DNA of 64,000 nt, taken from contig JAFWYE010000006.1 of the NCBI GenBank assembly GCA_017517765.1, forward strand, positions 682,001 through 746,000. The letters are read 5' to 3'. The notes beneath the pieces were generated by a model. That model searched no databases and was not told the DNA's origin. It saw only the letters and a program-made list of their open reading frames with translations. The translations under genes were made by a program, and so were the position numbers. The stretch is from Bacilli bacterium (GTDB lineage Bacteria; Bacillota_I; Bacilli_A; RFN20; DUOF01). Below are positions 1 to 8,054 of the stretch, in pieces; the first letter of the stretch is position 1; each line of letters opens with the position of its first letter.

Positions 1-15
1 TTTTAAAAATTTTAG

Positions 16-44
16 TTTACAAACTTATATATTTTATATATAAT
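16..44 (+). promoter_or_regulatory. Sigma-A-type promoter of rpsF-ssb-rpsR
   Basis: A TTTACA -35 box (16-21) and a perfect TATAAT -10 box (39-44) are separated by 17 nt. This predicts a start near position 51 and a leader of about 80 nt before rpsF, much longer than most leaders in this window. Confidence 0.75.
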
Positions 45-49
45 TGTTA

Positions 50-129
50 TCGCGTGAGTGAAGGTTAACGCAAATCTTCTCTGCTAACTGAGATTATAAG
101 TTAGCTGATAGACCAAAGGGGGGTTAATA
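50..129 (+). promoter_or_regulatory. Structured 5' leader of rpsF mRNA, possible S6:S18 autoregulatory element
   Basis: The leader contains a perfect 7-bp hairpin, GCTAACT (83-89) with AGTTAGC (99-105). A competing pairing, AATCT (73-77) with AGATT (91-95), is mutually exclusive with it. Many bacterial rpsF leaders carry an S6:S18-binding RNA motif that feeds back on translation. I infer the same role from position and structure, but I did not confirm the family's conserved bulge. Confidence 0.35.
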
Positions 130-420
130 ATGACAAAATATGAAATTATGTATATTTTGAACTCTACTCTAGATGAAGAAAGTAGAAAAACAACTATTGA
201 AGGTTTAAATAAAATCTTAACTGACAATGGTGCTACAATCGAAGATGTTAATGAATGGGGAAATAGAGAATTCGCTTATGAAATTAACAAACAAACTAGA
301 GGTTACTATGTAGTAACAACTTTAACTAGTAACGATGCTAAAGCAATTAACGAGTTTGATAGATTAAGTAAAATTAATAACAAAGTTATACGTCATATGA
401 TCGTTAACTTAAGCAAATAA
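130..420 (+). CDS. rpsF: 30S ribosomal protein bS6
   Basis: The 96-residue protein has the normal bS6 length and the family N-terminus (MTKYEIMYIL). It binds 16S rRNA in the 30S platform as a partner of bS18. The ATG follows a strong AAAGGGGGG Shine-Dalgarno at 115-121. It is the first gene of rpsF-ssb-rpsR, a near-universal bacterial operon whose other members follow 15 and 28 nt downstream. The structured leader upstream may mediate autoregulation. Confidence 0.97.
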   Translation: MTKYEIMYILNSTLDEESRKTTIEGLNKILTDNGATIEDVNEWGNREFAYEINKQTRGYYVVTTLTSNDAKAINEFDRLSKINNKVIRHMIVNLSK

Positions 421-435
421 TAAGGAGATTCGTTT

Positions 436-879
436 ATGCTAAATAAAGTTATTTTAATTGGAAGAACTACTAAAGATGTAGACCTAAGAAAAACAAGTAG
501 TGGAACTGCAGTTGCTACCTTCACATTAGCTGTGGATAACAGATTTGTACAAAAGGATGGTCAAAACACTGCTGATTTTATTTCATGCGTAGCATGGAAT
601 AATACTGCTGAATTTATGAACAATTATGTTAAAAAAGGAAGCCTTGTAGCAGTAGAAGGTAGAATTCAAACAAGAAATTATGATAACAAAGACGGTAACA
701 GAGTATATGTTACAGAAGTTGTTGTTGAAACATTAAAATCATTAGGATCAGGATCTAGAAATGCTGAAAGAACAGGAAGTAACTATGATGGTTATGAACC
801 TACAGTTTCTACAAGTACAGATTATGATACTTCTGTAGATGTTAGTTATGATATCTCAGATGATGATTTACCATTTTAA
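436..879 (+). CDS. ssb: Single-stranded DNA-binding protein
   Basis: This 147-residue SSB has an N-terminal OB fold (about residues 1-105, starting MLNKVILIGR) and a Ser/Thr/Tyr/Asp-rich linker. The acidic tip DDDLPF is the docking tail for repair and replication partners. It coats single-stranded DNA during replication, recombination and repair. An AAGGAG ribosome site precedes the ATG. Its place between the genes for bS6 and bS18 is the conserved arrangement. Confidence 0.97.
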   Translation: MLNKVILIGRTTKDVDLRKTSSGTAVATFTLAVDNRFVQKDGQNTADFISCVAWNNTAEFMNNYVKKGSLVAVEGRIQTRNYDNKDGNRVYVTEVVVETLKSLGSGSRNAERTGSNYDGYEPTVSTSTDYDTSVDVSYDISDDDLPF

Positions 880-907
880 AAATATATAGGAAGGAGAACA
901 AAATATT

Positions 908-1138
908 ATGGCAGCTTTCAAGAAACAAAAACCAAGAAAGAAAGTGTGTTATTTTACAAAAAATAAGATCACTTACATTGATTATAAAGATGTTGAACTT
1001 TTAAAGAGATTTGTAAGCTCTAATGGTAAGATTATTCCTCGTAGAATTACAGGAACATCTGCTAAATATCAAAGAATGTTAGCAGTAGCTATTAAAAGAG
1101 CTAGAGAAATGGCTTTATTACCATTCGTTCAAGATTAA
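908..1138 (+). CDS. rpsR: 30S ribosomal protein bS18
   Basis: The 76-residue basic protein shows the bS18 hallmarks: a Lys/Arg-rich N-terminus, the IDYKD segment, and a core reading [12 protein letters not shown]. It pairs with bS6 on the 30S platform. The family residue following the N-terminal basic patch is Cys here (KKVCYF). An AGGAAGGAG ribosome site lies upstream. The operon ends at a strong terminator right after this gene. Confidence 0.97.
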   Translation: MAAFKKQKPRKKVCYFTKNKITYIDYKDVELLKRFVSSNGKIIPRRITGTSAKYQRMLAVAIKRAREMALLPFVQD

Positions 1139-1156
1139 TCTTAATTTAAAATAATT

Positions 1157-1187
1157 TAAACTACTCTGACGAGTAGTTTTTTTTTAT
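1157..1187 (+). terminator. Intrinsic terminator after rpsR
   Basis: AACTACTC (1159-1166), a TGAC loop and GAGTAGTT (1171-1178) form a perfect 8-bp stem followed by an uninterrupted T run to 1185. Confidence 0.9.
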
Positions 1188-1291
1188 TCTATTTAATGGC
1201 TTTTTAATGTGAAATCTTTTTATGATTATGATCCACCTAAATATTAAAAAAATTAATAAATGTGTTATTATTTACTTAAGAGGTGAAGAAA

Positions 1292-1999
1292 ATGATTTTT
1301 TATGATTACATTTTGCCACTTATCGTAACAATTATAGGAGTAATTGGTTATGTGGTATTTTTTACAATCAAATATAAAGAAGCGCCAGAAGAAATAAAAA
1401 TGAAGCCTATAAAATGGCTATATGTTCTACTTGTTATAACTGAGGTACTTAAGATTTTTTATTTGATTCATCAAAATGGAGAATTTAGGCCATTAAGATA
1501 TCCTTTAGTGTTCTGTTCTACAGTGTTTTATACTGTACCATTATTTATGTTTAAAACTAAAATATCTGAGTTTGGAAAGATTTCCACAGTATATTTGTGT
1601 ATTGTTTCATTTGTTTTGTTTGCAGCAATTCAATGGATGTATAAAATGAGTCTGATTCAAGGACACAGTTATTTCTTCCATGGAGCTATGATGGCTATAG
1701 CTGTATATATGATAACTTCAAAAATATATAAATTTGATAAGAAGAAATTTTATGATATGTTTATATTTTTAGCGGGCTATGTAACATTTGCTGCAATACT
1801 TAGTTTATACATTGGGGAAGATATTTCTCTATTTGGTCCTTCAAGTTCTTATCTAGGGTTTATTTTTAATACTTTTGGATATTTTACAGGAATATTTATT
1901 TTACACATACTTTTCTATTTAGTGTGTTATGGAATATTTAATCTTATTGGACTATTTGTAAAAGAAGAAAAGATAGAGGAGGAAGTAAAAAATGTTTGA
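1292..1999 (+). CDS. Multi-pass membrane protein, YwaF/TMEM164-like (paralogue A)
   Basis: This is a 235-residue, very hydrophobic protein with about six or seven predicted membrane helices and a charged C-terminal tail. The helix-2/3 region carries RYPLVFCS, and a later helix starts YFFHGAMM. That layout, a Pro-Leu-x-x-Cys helix followed by a His-Gly helix, resembles the poorly understood YwaF/TMEM164 family. The ATG at 1292 fits the AAGAGGTG ribosome site better than an in-frame GTG at 1283. It is the first of three genes that overlap by 8 nt each, so they are translationally coupled. Family assignment is from memory of the pattern and is tentative. Confidence 0.5.
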   Translation: MIFYDYILPLIVTIIGVIGYVVFFTIKYKEAPEEIKMKPIKWLYVLLVITEVLKIFYLIHQNGEFRPLRYPLVFCSTVFYTVPLFMFKTKISEFGKISTVYLCIVSFVLFAAIQWMYKMSLIQGHSYFFHGAMMAIAVYMITSKIYKFDKKKFYDMFIFLAGYVTFAAILSLYIGEDISLFGPSSSYLGFIFNTFGYFTGIFILHILFYLVCYGIFNLIGLFVKEEKIEEEVKNV

Positions 2000-2642
2000 T
2001 ATAATCGGTTTATTTTTGATATTAATTTTTACTCCACTAATAACAATTAATGGAATGAAATATTATAAAATTAGTACAAATAAGACAGTAAATGTCTTAA
2101 CTTATATATTCCTAGGATTGGAATTACTTAGATTCTTTTATACAGCTCAATTTTATCCAAGAGCATATATGCCAGCAGAAAAAGTAACGTTTACATTTGT
2201 TACTTTCTCTTTAATAGCATGTCTATTTGCTGCGTTTAATAAAAATAAATTAGGAAATATTTCTAAAACTGTATTTACTTTTACTGCTCTAATTCCTGTT
2301 TTATTAGCATTAGTATATCCTAGTATTTACATAAATGAATTAGATCAATATTCAGTGGTAAAAGCATTATATTTTGTAGAGTGTGGAATTGTAATAACAA
2401 TTGCGTTATTCTTCTTTAAAGAAGAAATTAAAAAATGTAATATAAAATCTTTAATATTTAGTTTGATATTTACTAGTATTTATATTTTTGCAAATGTTAT
2501 GAGAAATATTTTTTGGATATCAAATATAGCGTTAGATTTAAAATGGTATTTATGCATGGGTGCCCTAATTATATCTGTTTGTGTATTGTTTGGAATAAGT
2601 TTGTTTTTATTAAAAAAAGAAGTAATTAAAAAAGATGAATAA
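1992..2642 (+). CDS. Multi-pass membrane protein, divergent member of the same trio (paralogue B)
   Basis: This 216-residue protein has about seven hydrophobic segments. It shares layout with its neighbours: a short N-terminal helix, a Lys/Thr-rich loop, a Leu-rich helix ending LELLRFFY, and a following loop and helix. It lacks the Pro-Leu-x-x-Cys motif of paralogues A and C. It overlaps A at its start and C at its end by 8 nt. A GAGGAGG ribosome site lies inside the end of A. Function is unknown. Co-translation suggests a hetero-oligomeric membrane complex, which is inference. Confidence 0.5.
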   Translation: MFDIIGLFLILIFTPLITINGMKYYKISTNKTVNVLTYIFLGLELLRFFYTAQFYPRAYMPAEKVTFTFVTFSLIACLFAAFNKNKLGNISKTVFTFTALIPVLLALVYPSIYINELDQYSVVKALYFVECGIVITIALFFFKEEIKKCNIKSLIFSLIFTSIYIFANVMRNIFWISNIALDLKWYLCMGALIISVCVLFGISLFLLKKEVIKKDE

Positions 2643-3354
2643 TTTTACGTATTATTTTATTCCAAACATGATAGGAATTATTTTTTGTATTATATTCTTA
2701 TATTATTTTTGCAAGAAATATAAAAATGCAACGTATAAAGAAAAAACAAAGCCAATAAAATATTTAGCGATAATTTTAATTGTTTTAGAAGTAATTAAAA
2801 TTTTCTGGAGAATATCTGTTAATAAAACTTTTCAACCAGGAACTTATCCACTTATATTTTGTTCATTTGTAATGTATTTTTACCCTATTATTTGTATGAG
2901 TGAGGAAAATTCAATTCCTTCAAGAGTGTGTAAGGCAGTATCTATTGTTCCTTGCTTTATAATGGGAATTTTATATGTATTTATAAACCCATATATGGAA
3001 CATATAACGACCACGAGTTTCATTAATAATTTGCATTCAAGATTTTATCATTTTGCCATGTTTGCAGGATCTGCATATATGCTTATAACAAAAATGTATG
3101 ATTTTAGATTTTCAGATTATTATCCAGTTGCTACAACAGTGAGCATGTATTTAGTATTTTCTTGTATAATCAGTATTTTCTTAAGAACTGATATTTCTTT
3201 ATTTACTATAAATAGTAAATATTTTGGTTTTTTATATGATTTATTTGGATATTGTGTGGGAAATTTATTATTAATTATCTTCTTGTATTTTATTGTATTT
3301 TTATTTTATTACGTTACAAATAAAATTTTAGAAAAGAAAAAAACAGAGGCATAG
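2635..3354 (+). CDS. Multi-pass membrane protein, YwaF/TMEM164-like (paralogue C)
   Basis: The 239-residue protein is clearly paralogous to A. Both have a T/MKPIK loop, a helix with EVIKIF or EVLKIF, then YPLIFCS or YPLVFCS, and a His-containing helix (RFYHFAMF here). The C-terminus is lysine-rich and cytosolic in the most likely topology. The start overlaps gene B by 8 nt. The stop codon sits inside the loop of the terminator that ends this transcription unit. Function is not known, and no catalytic motif beyond the conserved Cys and His is visible. Confidence 0.5.
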   Translation: MNNFTYYFIPNMIGIIFCIIFLYYFCKKYKNATYKEKTKPIKYLAIILIVLEVIKIFWRISVNKTFQPGTYPLIFCSFVMYFYPIICMSEENSIPSRVCKAVSIVPCFIMGILYVFINPYMEHITTTSFINNLHSRFYHFAMFAGSAYMLITKMYDFRFSDYYPVATTVSMYLVFSCIISIFLRTDISLFTINSKYFGFLYDLFGYCVGNLLLIIFLYFIVFLFYYVTNKILEKKKTEA

Positions 3355-3367
3355 CCTCTTTTTTTTT
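3342..3367 (+). terminator. Intrinsic terminator overlapping the end of the membrane-protein trio
   Basis: AGAGGC (3345-3350) and GCCTCT (3354-3359) form a stem around the TAG stop codon, followed by nine T residues. Confidence 0.85.
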
Positions 3368-3429
3368 GAAAATGTATGATAAGTTGGAATTTTATGAAAA
3401 TATTTCTTCTTTTAACCATCTTTTTATTT

Positions 3430-3435
3430 TATAAT
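3430..3435 (+). promoter_or_regulatory. Candidate -10 box of gdpP (short-leader type)
   Basis: TATAAT lies 19 nt before the gdpP ATG, just upstream of the GAGAGGA ribosome site (3441-3447). No good -35 is seen. It fits the recurring short-leader layout in this window. Confidence 0.4.
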
Positions 3436-3454
3436 AAAAAGAGAGGATGATAGT

Positions 3455-5452
3455 ATGCAAAAATTATTTCAAAAAGAAAAAAAGAATATTCTTATAATTT
3501 GTATTTTAGAACTAGTTATTTCTGGTTTTACTTTTTTAAATTATTATTTAGGAAATTTCTTGAGAATTAATATACCTAGTGAATACATATATACAATTTT
3601 ACTTGCTATCATTTTTGTAGTAAACATAATCTATTTACTTATCATATTTTCTAAAGTTGATAACTTAAATAATATAAATACAAAAAGAACAAATTTTGTA
3701 TTAACTAACAATATAGAAGAAGTTTTCTCTTTTACAGAAAGTGGAATAATATTTTATGATGATGATTTCAATGTTATTTGGATTAATGATTTTATCGATA
3801 ACAGAATATTCAATATTGTTGGAAAAAATTTAATAAAGTTTAATAATGACTTTTGTAAAATTCTTGAAGATAAAAATGATACATGTAAATTGACTATAAA
3901 CAATAAAATTTATGAATGCAGATGTCTTAAAGAATTAAAAGTTGTCTTGATAAAAGATATTAATCAATACGAAACTTTGTATTCAACATATAAAAATGAA
4001 GCACCTGTTATATTTCAAATAAATTTAGATAACTATAGTGATGTATCTACAATGCTTGATGAATCTACTTTTAGTGAATTAGAGGTAGAGGTAAGAAGTG
4101 TTATTATGGAGTGGGCAAAAGAAAACAGAGCTTTATTAAAGAAAGTTAGAAATGATGCTTATATTGCAATTATTCAAGAAAATGCATATGACACTATATT
4201 GAAAGGTAAATTTGAATTAATTAATGCTGTTAGAAATATAAGAGAAGATGATAATAGTTTAACTATCTCTATTGGTATTGGTAGAGGAATAAATGATTTT
4301 GTTAAATTAAATGAAATGTCATTAAGTGCTCTTGATGTTGCTTTATCTAGAGGTGGAGATCAATGTGTAGTTAACACTTATGGAAAAAATATGGAATTCT
4401 ATGGTGGAGCTAGTGAATCTAAGAGTAAGAGACATAAAGTTAAAGTTAAAGTTGTAGCTAAATCAATTAACGCCTTAATTCAATCAAGTGATAATATTTA
4501 TATCATGGGGCACATCGATGCTGATTTTGATGCAATTGGAGCATGTTTAGGAATATATGAAATGGCTAAAAAAGTTAACAAGAATGTTAAAATTATATAT
4601 GAAGATAGATTTGTTGAAATAAAAGCAAGAACTGCATTTAGAACTTTATTTGAAAAAGAAGAAGTAGATGAAATGGTTATTGATGCTGATAGTGCAGTTA
4701 AAGAAATAAATGAGAATAGTTTATTAATTTTAGCGGATGTTAGTAATCCAAACATTGTTATGTCAAAAGATGTTTTAAATAAAATAGATAGAGCAGTAAT
4801 TATTGATCATCATAGACCTGGAGAAAAATTGTTCTCTCAAATCTATTCATATCAAGAAAGTGCTGCAAGTTCTACTTGTGAAATGGTTACTGAGCTTATT
4901 AGATCATGTGAAGATAAAATTAACATTTCTAATGAAATCGCAACATATATGCTTGCAGGTATACTTCTAGATACTAATAACTACAAAAATAAAACTGGCT
5001 CTAGAACATATGAAGCTAGTATGATTTTAAAAGAATATGGGGCTGATAATAATCAGGCAAGTGAATTCTTGAAAGAAGAATATGAAGAATATCTTCTTAA
5101 AACTAAAATCGCTGCAAATTCATATACTCCATATTATGGAATTGTAGTAAGTGTAGCAGATGATGAAGATTTAATTGATAAACCAACGCTTGCTAAAGTT
5201 GCTAATGGAATATTGGATGTAAAAGAAATTAAGGCTTGTTTTGTAATAGGCAGAGTTTCAAATGAATCTATAGGTATTAGTGCTAGAAGTGATGGAAGTG
5301 TTAATGTTCAAAAAATTATGGAGAGTTTAGATGGTGGAGGGCACTTTAGTGCTGCTGCTACCGAAATTAAAGATATAACTGTAGAAGAAGCTAAAGAATT
5401 ACTAGCTTCTAAAATGGAAGGATTTATTGGTGATACAAGAATAACTGAATAA
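3455..5452 (+). CDS. gdpP: Cyclic-di-AMP phosphodiesterase GdpP
   Basis: The 665-residue protein has the full GdpP architecture. Two N-terminal membrane helices (about 10-30 and 40-65) are followed by a PAS-like region (about 85-150) and a degenerate GGDEF domain (about 170-320, no intact GGDEF loop). A DHH phosphoesterase domain and DHHA1 complete it. Metal-binding residues are visible: D355 and D359 in HIDADFDAIG, D451-H452-H453, and the DGGGH motif near 627. Family members hydrolyse c-di-AMP and so affect wall, potassium and osmotic homeostasis. The gene precedes rplI-dnaB, as in Bacillus. Confidence 0.95.
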   Translation: MQKLFQKEKKNILIICILELVISGFTFLNYYLGNFLRINIPSEYIYTILLAIIFVVNIIYLLIIFSKVDNLNNINTKRTNFVLTNNIEEVFSFTESGIIFYDDDFNVIWINDFIDNRIFNIVGKNLIKFNNDFCKILEDKNDTCKLTINNKIYECRCLKELKVVLIKDINQYETLYSTYKNEAPVIFQINLDNYSDVSTMLDESTFSELEVEVRSVIMEWAKENRALLKKVRNDAYIAIIQENAYDTILKGKFELINAVRNIREDDNSLTISIGIGRGINDFVKLNEMSLSALDVALSRGGDQCVVNTYGKNMEFYGGASESKSKRHKVKVKVVAKSINALIQSSDNIYIMGHIDADFDAIGACLGIYEMAKKVNKNVKIIYEDRFVEIKARTAFRTLFEKEEVDEMVIDADSAVKEINENSLLILADVSNPNIVMSKDVLNKIDRAVIIDHHRPGEKLFSQIYSYQESAASSTCEMVTELIRSCEDKINISNEIATYMLAGILLDTNNYKNKTGSRTYEASMILKEYGADNNQASEFLKEEYEEYLLKTKIAANSYTPYYGIVVSVADDEDLIDKPTLAKVANGILDVKEIKACFVIGRVSNESIGISARSDGSVNVQKIMESLDGGGHFSAAATEIKDITVEEAKELLASKMEGFIGDTRITE

Positions 5453-5474
5453 ACCAAATAAAGGAGGTAAGATT

Positions 5475-5924
5475 ATGAAAGTTATTTTATTAAGTGATGT
5501 TAAAAAAGTTGGTAAGAAAGGAAGTATAGTTGAAGTTAGTGATGGATATGGTGCAAACTATTTAATTCCTAACAAACTTGCTGTAAAAGTTACTAAAACA
5601 AGTATGGACATCAAGAATAAACAAGATGATGATAAAGCTAAGCAAGATGAACAAAATAGATTAGATGCGATTGCTTTAAAAGAAAAAATGGAAAATCTTA
5701 CTGTTGAATTAAAAGCTAAAGTTGGTAAAGATGGAAAAATGTTTGGAGCTATCTCTACTAAACAAATAGTTGAAGAATATAAAAAACAATTTGATATAGA
5801 ACTTGATAAAAGAAAAATTGTTGATTCTAAAAGTATATCAAGTTTGGGTTATACAAAAATAAAAATAGAATTATATAAAAACGTTATCGCTACTATAACA
5901 ATACACATTGAAGAAGAAAAATAG
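5475..5924 (+). CDS. rplI: 50S ribosomal protein bL9
   Basis: This 149-residue protein has the expected bL9 length. The N-terminal rRNA-binding domain contains LSDVKKVGKKG and the YGANYLIP motif (about residues 27-34). A charged connecting helix and a C-terminal domain follow. A strong AAAGGAGG ribosome site lies 9 nt before the ATG. It sits in the conserved gdpP-rplI-dnaB order, 22 nt after gdpP. Confidence 0.97.
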   Translation: MKVILLSDVKKVGKKGSIVEVSDGYGANYLIPNKLAVKVTKTSMDIKNKQDDDKAKQDEQNRLDAIALKEKMENLTVELKAKVGKDGKMFGAISTKQIVEEYKKQFDIELDKRKIVDSKSISSLGYTKIKIELYKNVIATITIHIEEEK

Positions 5925-5939
5925 AAGGAGGTGTTAAAT

Positions 5940-7286
5940 ATGGTAGAACAACCATATTCAAGTCAAGCAGAAAGAGCAGTTCTTGGATCTATGATGTTAT
6001 CAAAAGATGCTGTTTATGAAGGTGTTGCTAGACTAACTGAGGAAGACTTCTATTTAAGAGATCATAAAATTATTTTTAATGCAATTAAGAATACTCATAT
6101 TAGAGGATTAGAAGTAGATATAGTTACGGTAGTTGATCAACTTATGCTAGACAATAAATTGCAAGAATTGAGTGATGCAAATTATATATATACAATACTT
6201 GAAGATACTATTTCTCCAAGTACAGTAGAGCAATACATTAGAATTGTACAAGATAAGACTATTTTAAGATATTTAGTAAACTTGTGCGATAGTATTTCTA
6301 GTGGATGGAATAAAAATGAAATAGATGATATAGGAGACTATGTTAGTAAAGTAGAAAATGATGTATTATCTATTACACGTTCTAGAAATGTTGGGGATTT
6401 TAAGTCTCCAGGTGAAGTTATTGAAGTAATAAAAGAAAAACTTGTTAATACTGATAGAAGAACTGGTAAATTAACAGGTACTCCTAGTGGTTATACCGAT
6501 TTAGATAGAATTACTAATGGGTTTCAGCCAGGTGATTTAATAATACTAGCAGCTAGACCCAGTATGGGAAAGACTGCGCTTGCATTAAATTTTGCTATGA
6601 ATGCATCTATTGAACATAATTATCCAGTAGGTGTATTTTCTCTTGAAATGCCTGCTGAACAACTAATGCAAAGAATGCTTAGTGCTACTAGTGGAGTTAA
6701 TAGTGATAAAATACGTAGTTTTAATTTAACTGATAAGGAATGGCCTAAAATTGATATAGGTGTTAATAAAATTGCTAAATCTAAAATATATATTGATGAT
6801 ACAGCAGGTGCTAAAATTGCAGATATACAATCTAAGGCAAAAAAATTAAAAGCTAAACATGATGATTTGGGATTAATTGTTATTGATTATCTTCAATTAA
6901 TTACAACATCTACATTTTCAAAAAGTGATAATAGACAACAAGAGGTAAGTGAAATATCTAGAGCTTTAAAAGCAATGGCTAGAGATTTAAAAGTGCCTGT
7001 TATTGCGCTTTCTCAATTATCAAGAACTGTTGAAAAAAGAGAAGATAAAAGACCTATGCTTTCTGACCTTAGAGAATCAGGAGCTATAGAGCAAGACGCA
7101 GACCTTGTTATGTTTATTTATAGAGATGATTATTATAATCAAAATAAAGGTGAAGAAAATCAAGCATCTACAGGAGTAGCACAAATTTCTATCGCAAAAC
7201 ATAGAAATGGTGCAACAGGAGGAATTGAATTATTATTCTTAAAAGATGTAGGATTATTTTCTAACTATACAAAAAGAGAGGAATAA
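5940..7286 (+). CDS. dnaB: Replicative DNA helicase DnaB
   Basis: The 448-residue protein has the all-alpha N-terminal domain (starting EQPYSSQAERAVLG) and a RecA-like hexameric helicase domain. Walker A is ARPSMGKT (205-212), Walker B is VIDYLQL, and the SQLSR and RESGAIEQDAD motifs follow. It unwinds DNA at the replication fork. The ATG at 5940 is preferred over an in-frame GTG at 5931 because the GTG lies within the AAGGAGGTG ribosome site. In Bacillus nomenclature this gene is called dnaC. Confidence 0.97.
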   Translation: MVEQPYSSQAERAVLGSMMLSKDAVYEGVARLTEEDFYLRDHKIIFNAIKNTHIRGLEVDIVTVVDQLMLDNKLQELSDANYIYTILEDTISPSTVEQYIRIVQDKTILRYLVNLCDSISSGWNKNEIDDIGDYVSKVENDVLSITRSRNVGDFKSPGEVIEVIKEKLVNTDRRTGKLTGTPSGYTDLDRITNGFQPGDLIILAARPSMGKTALALNFAMNASIEHNYPVGVFSLEMPAEQLMQRMLSATSGVNSDKIRSFNLTDKEWPKIDIGVNKIAKSKIYIDDTAGAKIADIQSKAKKLKAKHDDLGLIVIDYLQLITTSTFSKSDNRQQEVSEISRALKAMARDLKVPVIALSQLSRTVEKREDKRPMLSDLRESGAIEQDADLVMFIYRDDYYNQNKGEENQASTGVAQISIAKHRNGATGGIELLFLKDVGLFSNYTKREE

Positions 7287-7289
7287 GTT

Positions 7290-8054
7290 ATGAAATTTTA
7301 TTCTCTTGCTAGTGGATCTACAGGTAATGCTTTTTTAGTTGATAATGGTAAAGATTTATTATTTATTGATGTTGGTATACCTTATAACAAAATAAAAGAA
7401 AAATTAAGCGAATTAAATTATGATATTGACGATGTTAAATATATTTTAATTACTCATTCTCACACAGATCATATTAAGTCTCTTAATTCTTTTTGCATGG
7501 AAAAAGTTTATTCATGTGCTAAAATTCCTGGAATTAAAAACATAATGGCAAAAGATGAAATTTTTTACTTAGGTGACTATAAAATAACCCCATATCCTTT
7601 ATCTCATGATGTTCCTTGTTTTGGATACAGAATAGAAAGTGATGATGAGTCTCTTGTTTACATCACAGATACTGGATATGTTAATTACAAGATAAAAAAA
7701 TATTTAAAAAATGCTACTTATTATATTTTTGAAAGTAACCATGATATCAATATGCTTATGGATAGTGATAGACCTTACTTTTTAAAATCAAGAATATTAT
7801 CTGATAAAGGGCATCTATCTAATGAAGATGCTAGTGAGCTCATTTATGAGTCTATAGGAGATAACACTAAAGAAATTTATTTAGCGCATATCTCTAGAGA
7901 TTGTAATAAAAAAGAACTTGCTTATCGAACTTTAATTGAAACTCTTGACTCCAATAAGTTTGATTATTCAAATTTAATTATTAAAGCTTTAGACAAAGAT
8001 GATATTTTGAAAGGAGGAACATTACATGAAGAAAACATTAATTGCACTGTGTAG
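7290..8054 (+). CDS. walJ: Metallo-beta-lactamase-fold hydrolase, WalJ/YycJ family
   Basis: The 254-residue protein begins FYSLASGSTGNAF, typical of YycJ/WalJ. It carries the metal-binding signature THSHTDH (residues 54-60) plus later His and Asp ligands (PLSHD, ITDTGY). The family is a predicted single-domain nuclease-like hydrolase linked in other Bacillota to the WalRK wall regulon and genome integrity. Here walRK and yycHI are absent next door, but the downstream htrA-rlmH neighbours are kept. The end overlaps the next gene by 29 nt. Confidence 0.88.
   Translation: MKFYSLASGSTGNAFLVDNGKDLLFIDVGIPYNKIKEKLSELNYDIDDVKYILITHSHTDHIKSLNSFCMEKVYSCAKIPGIKNIMAKDEIFYLGDYKITPYPLSHDVPCFGYRIESDDESLVYITDTGYVNYKIKKYLKNATYYIFESNHDINMLMDSDRPYFLKSRILSDKGHLSNEDASELIYESIGDNTKEIYLAHISRDCNKKELAYRTLIETLDSNKFDYSNLIIKALDKDDILKGGTLHEENINCTV

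Noticed and set aside
5931-5942. GTG starts lying inside ribosome sites (as at dnaB 5931, gyrA 14033, dnaX 21045, and others)
   Set aside because: The GTG is the end of the AGGAGGTG-type Shine-Dalgarno itself, and the ATG 9 nt later gives normal spacing and the conserved N-terminus.
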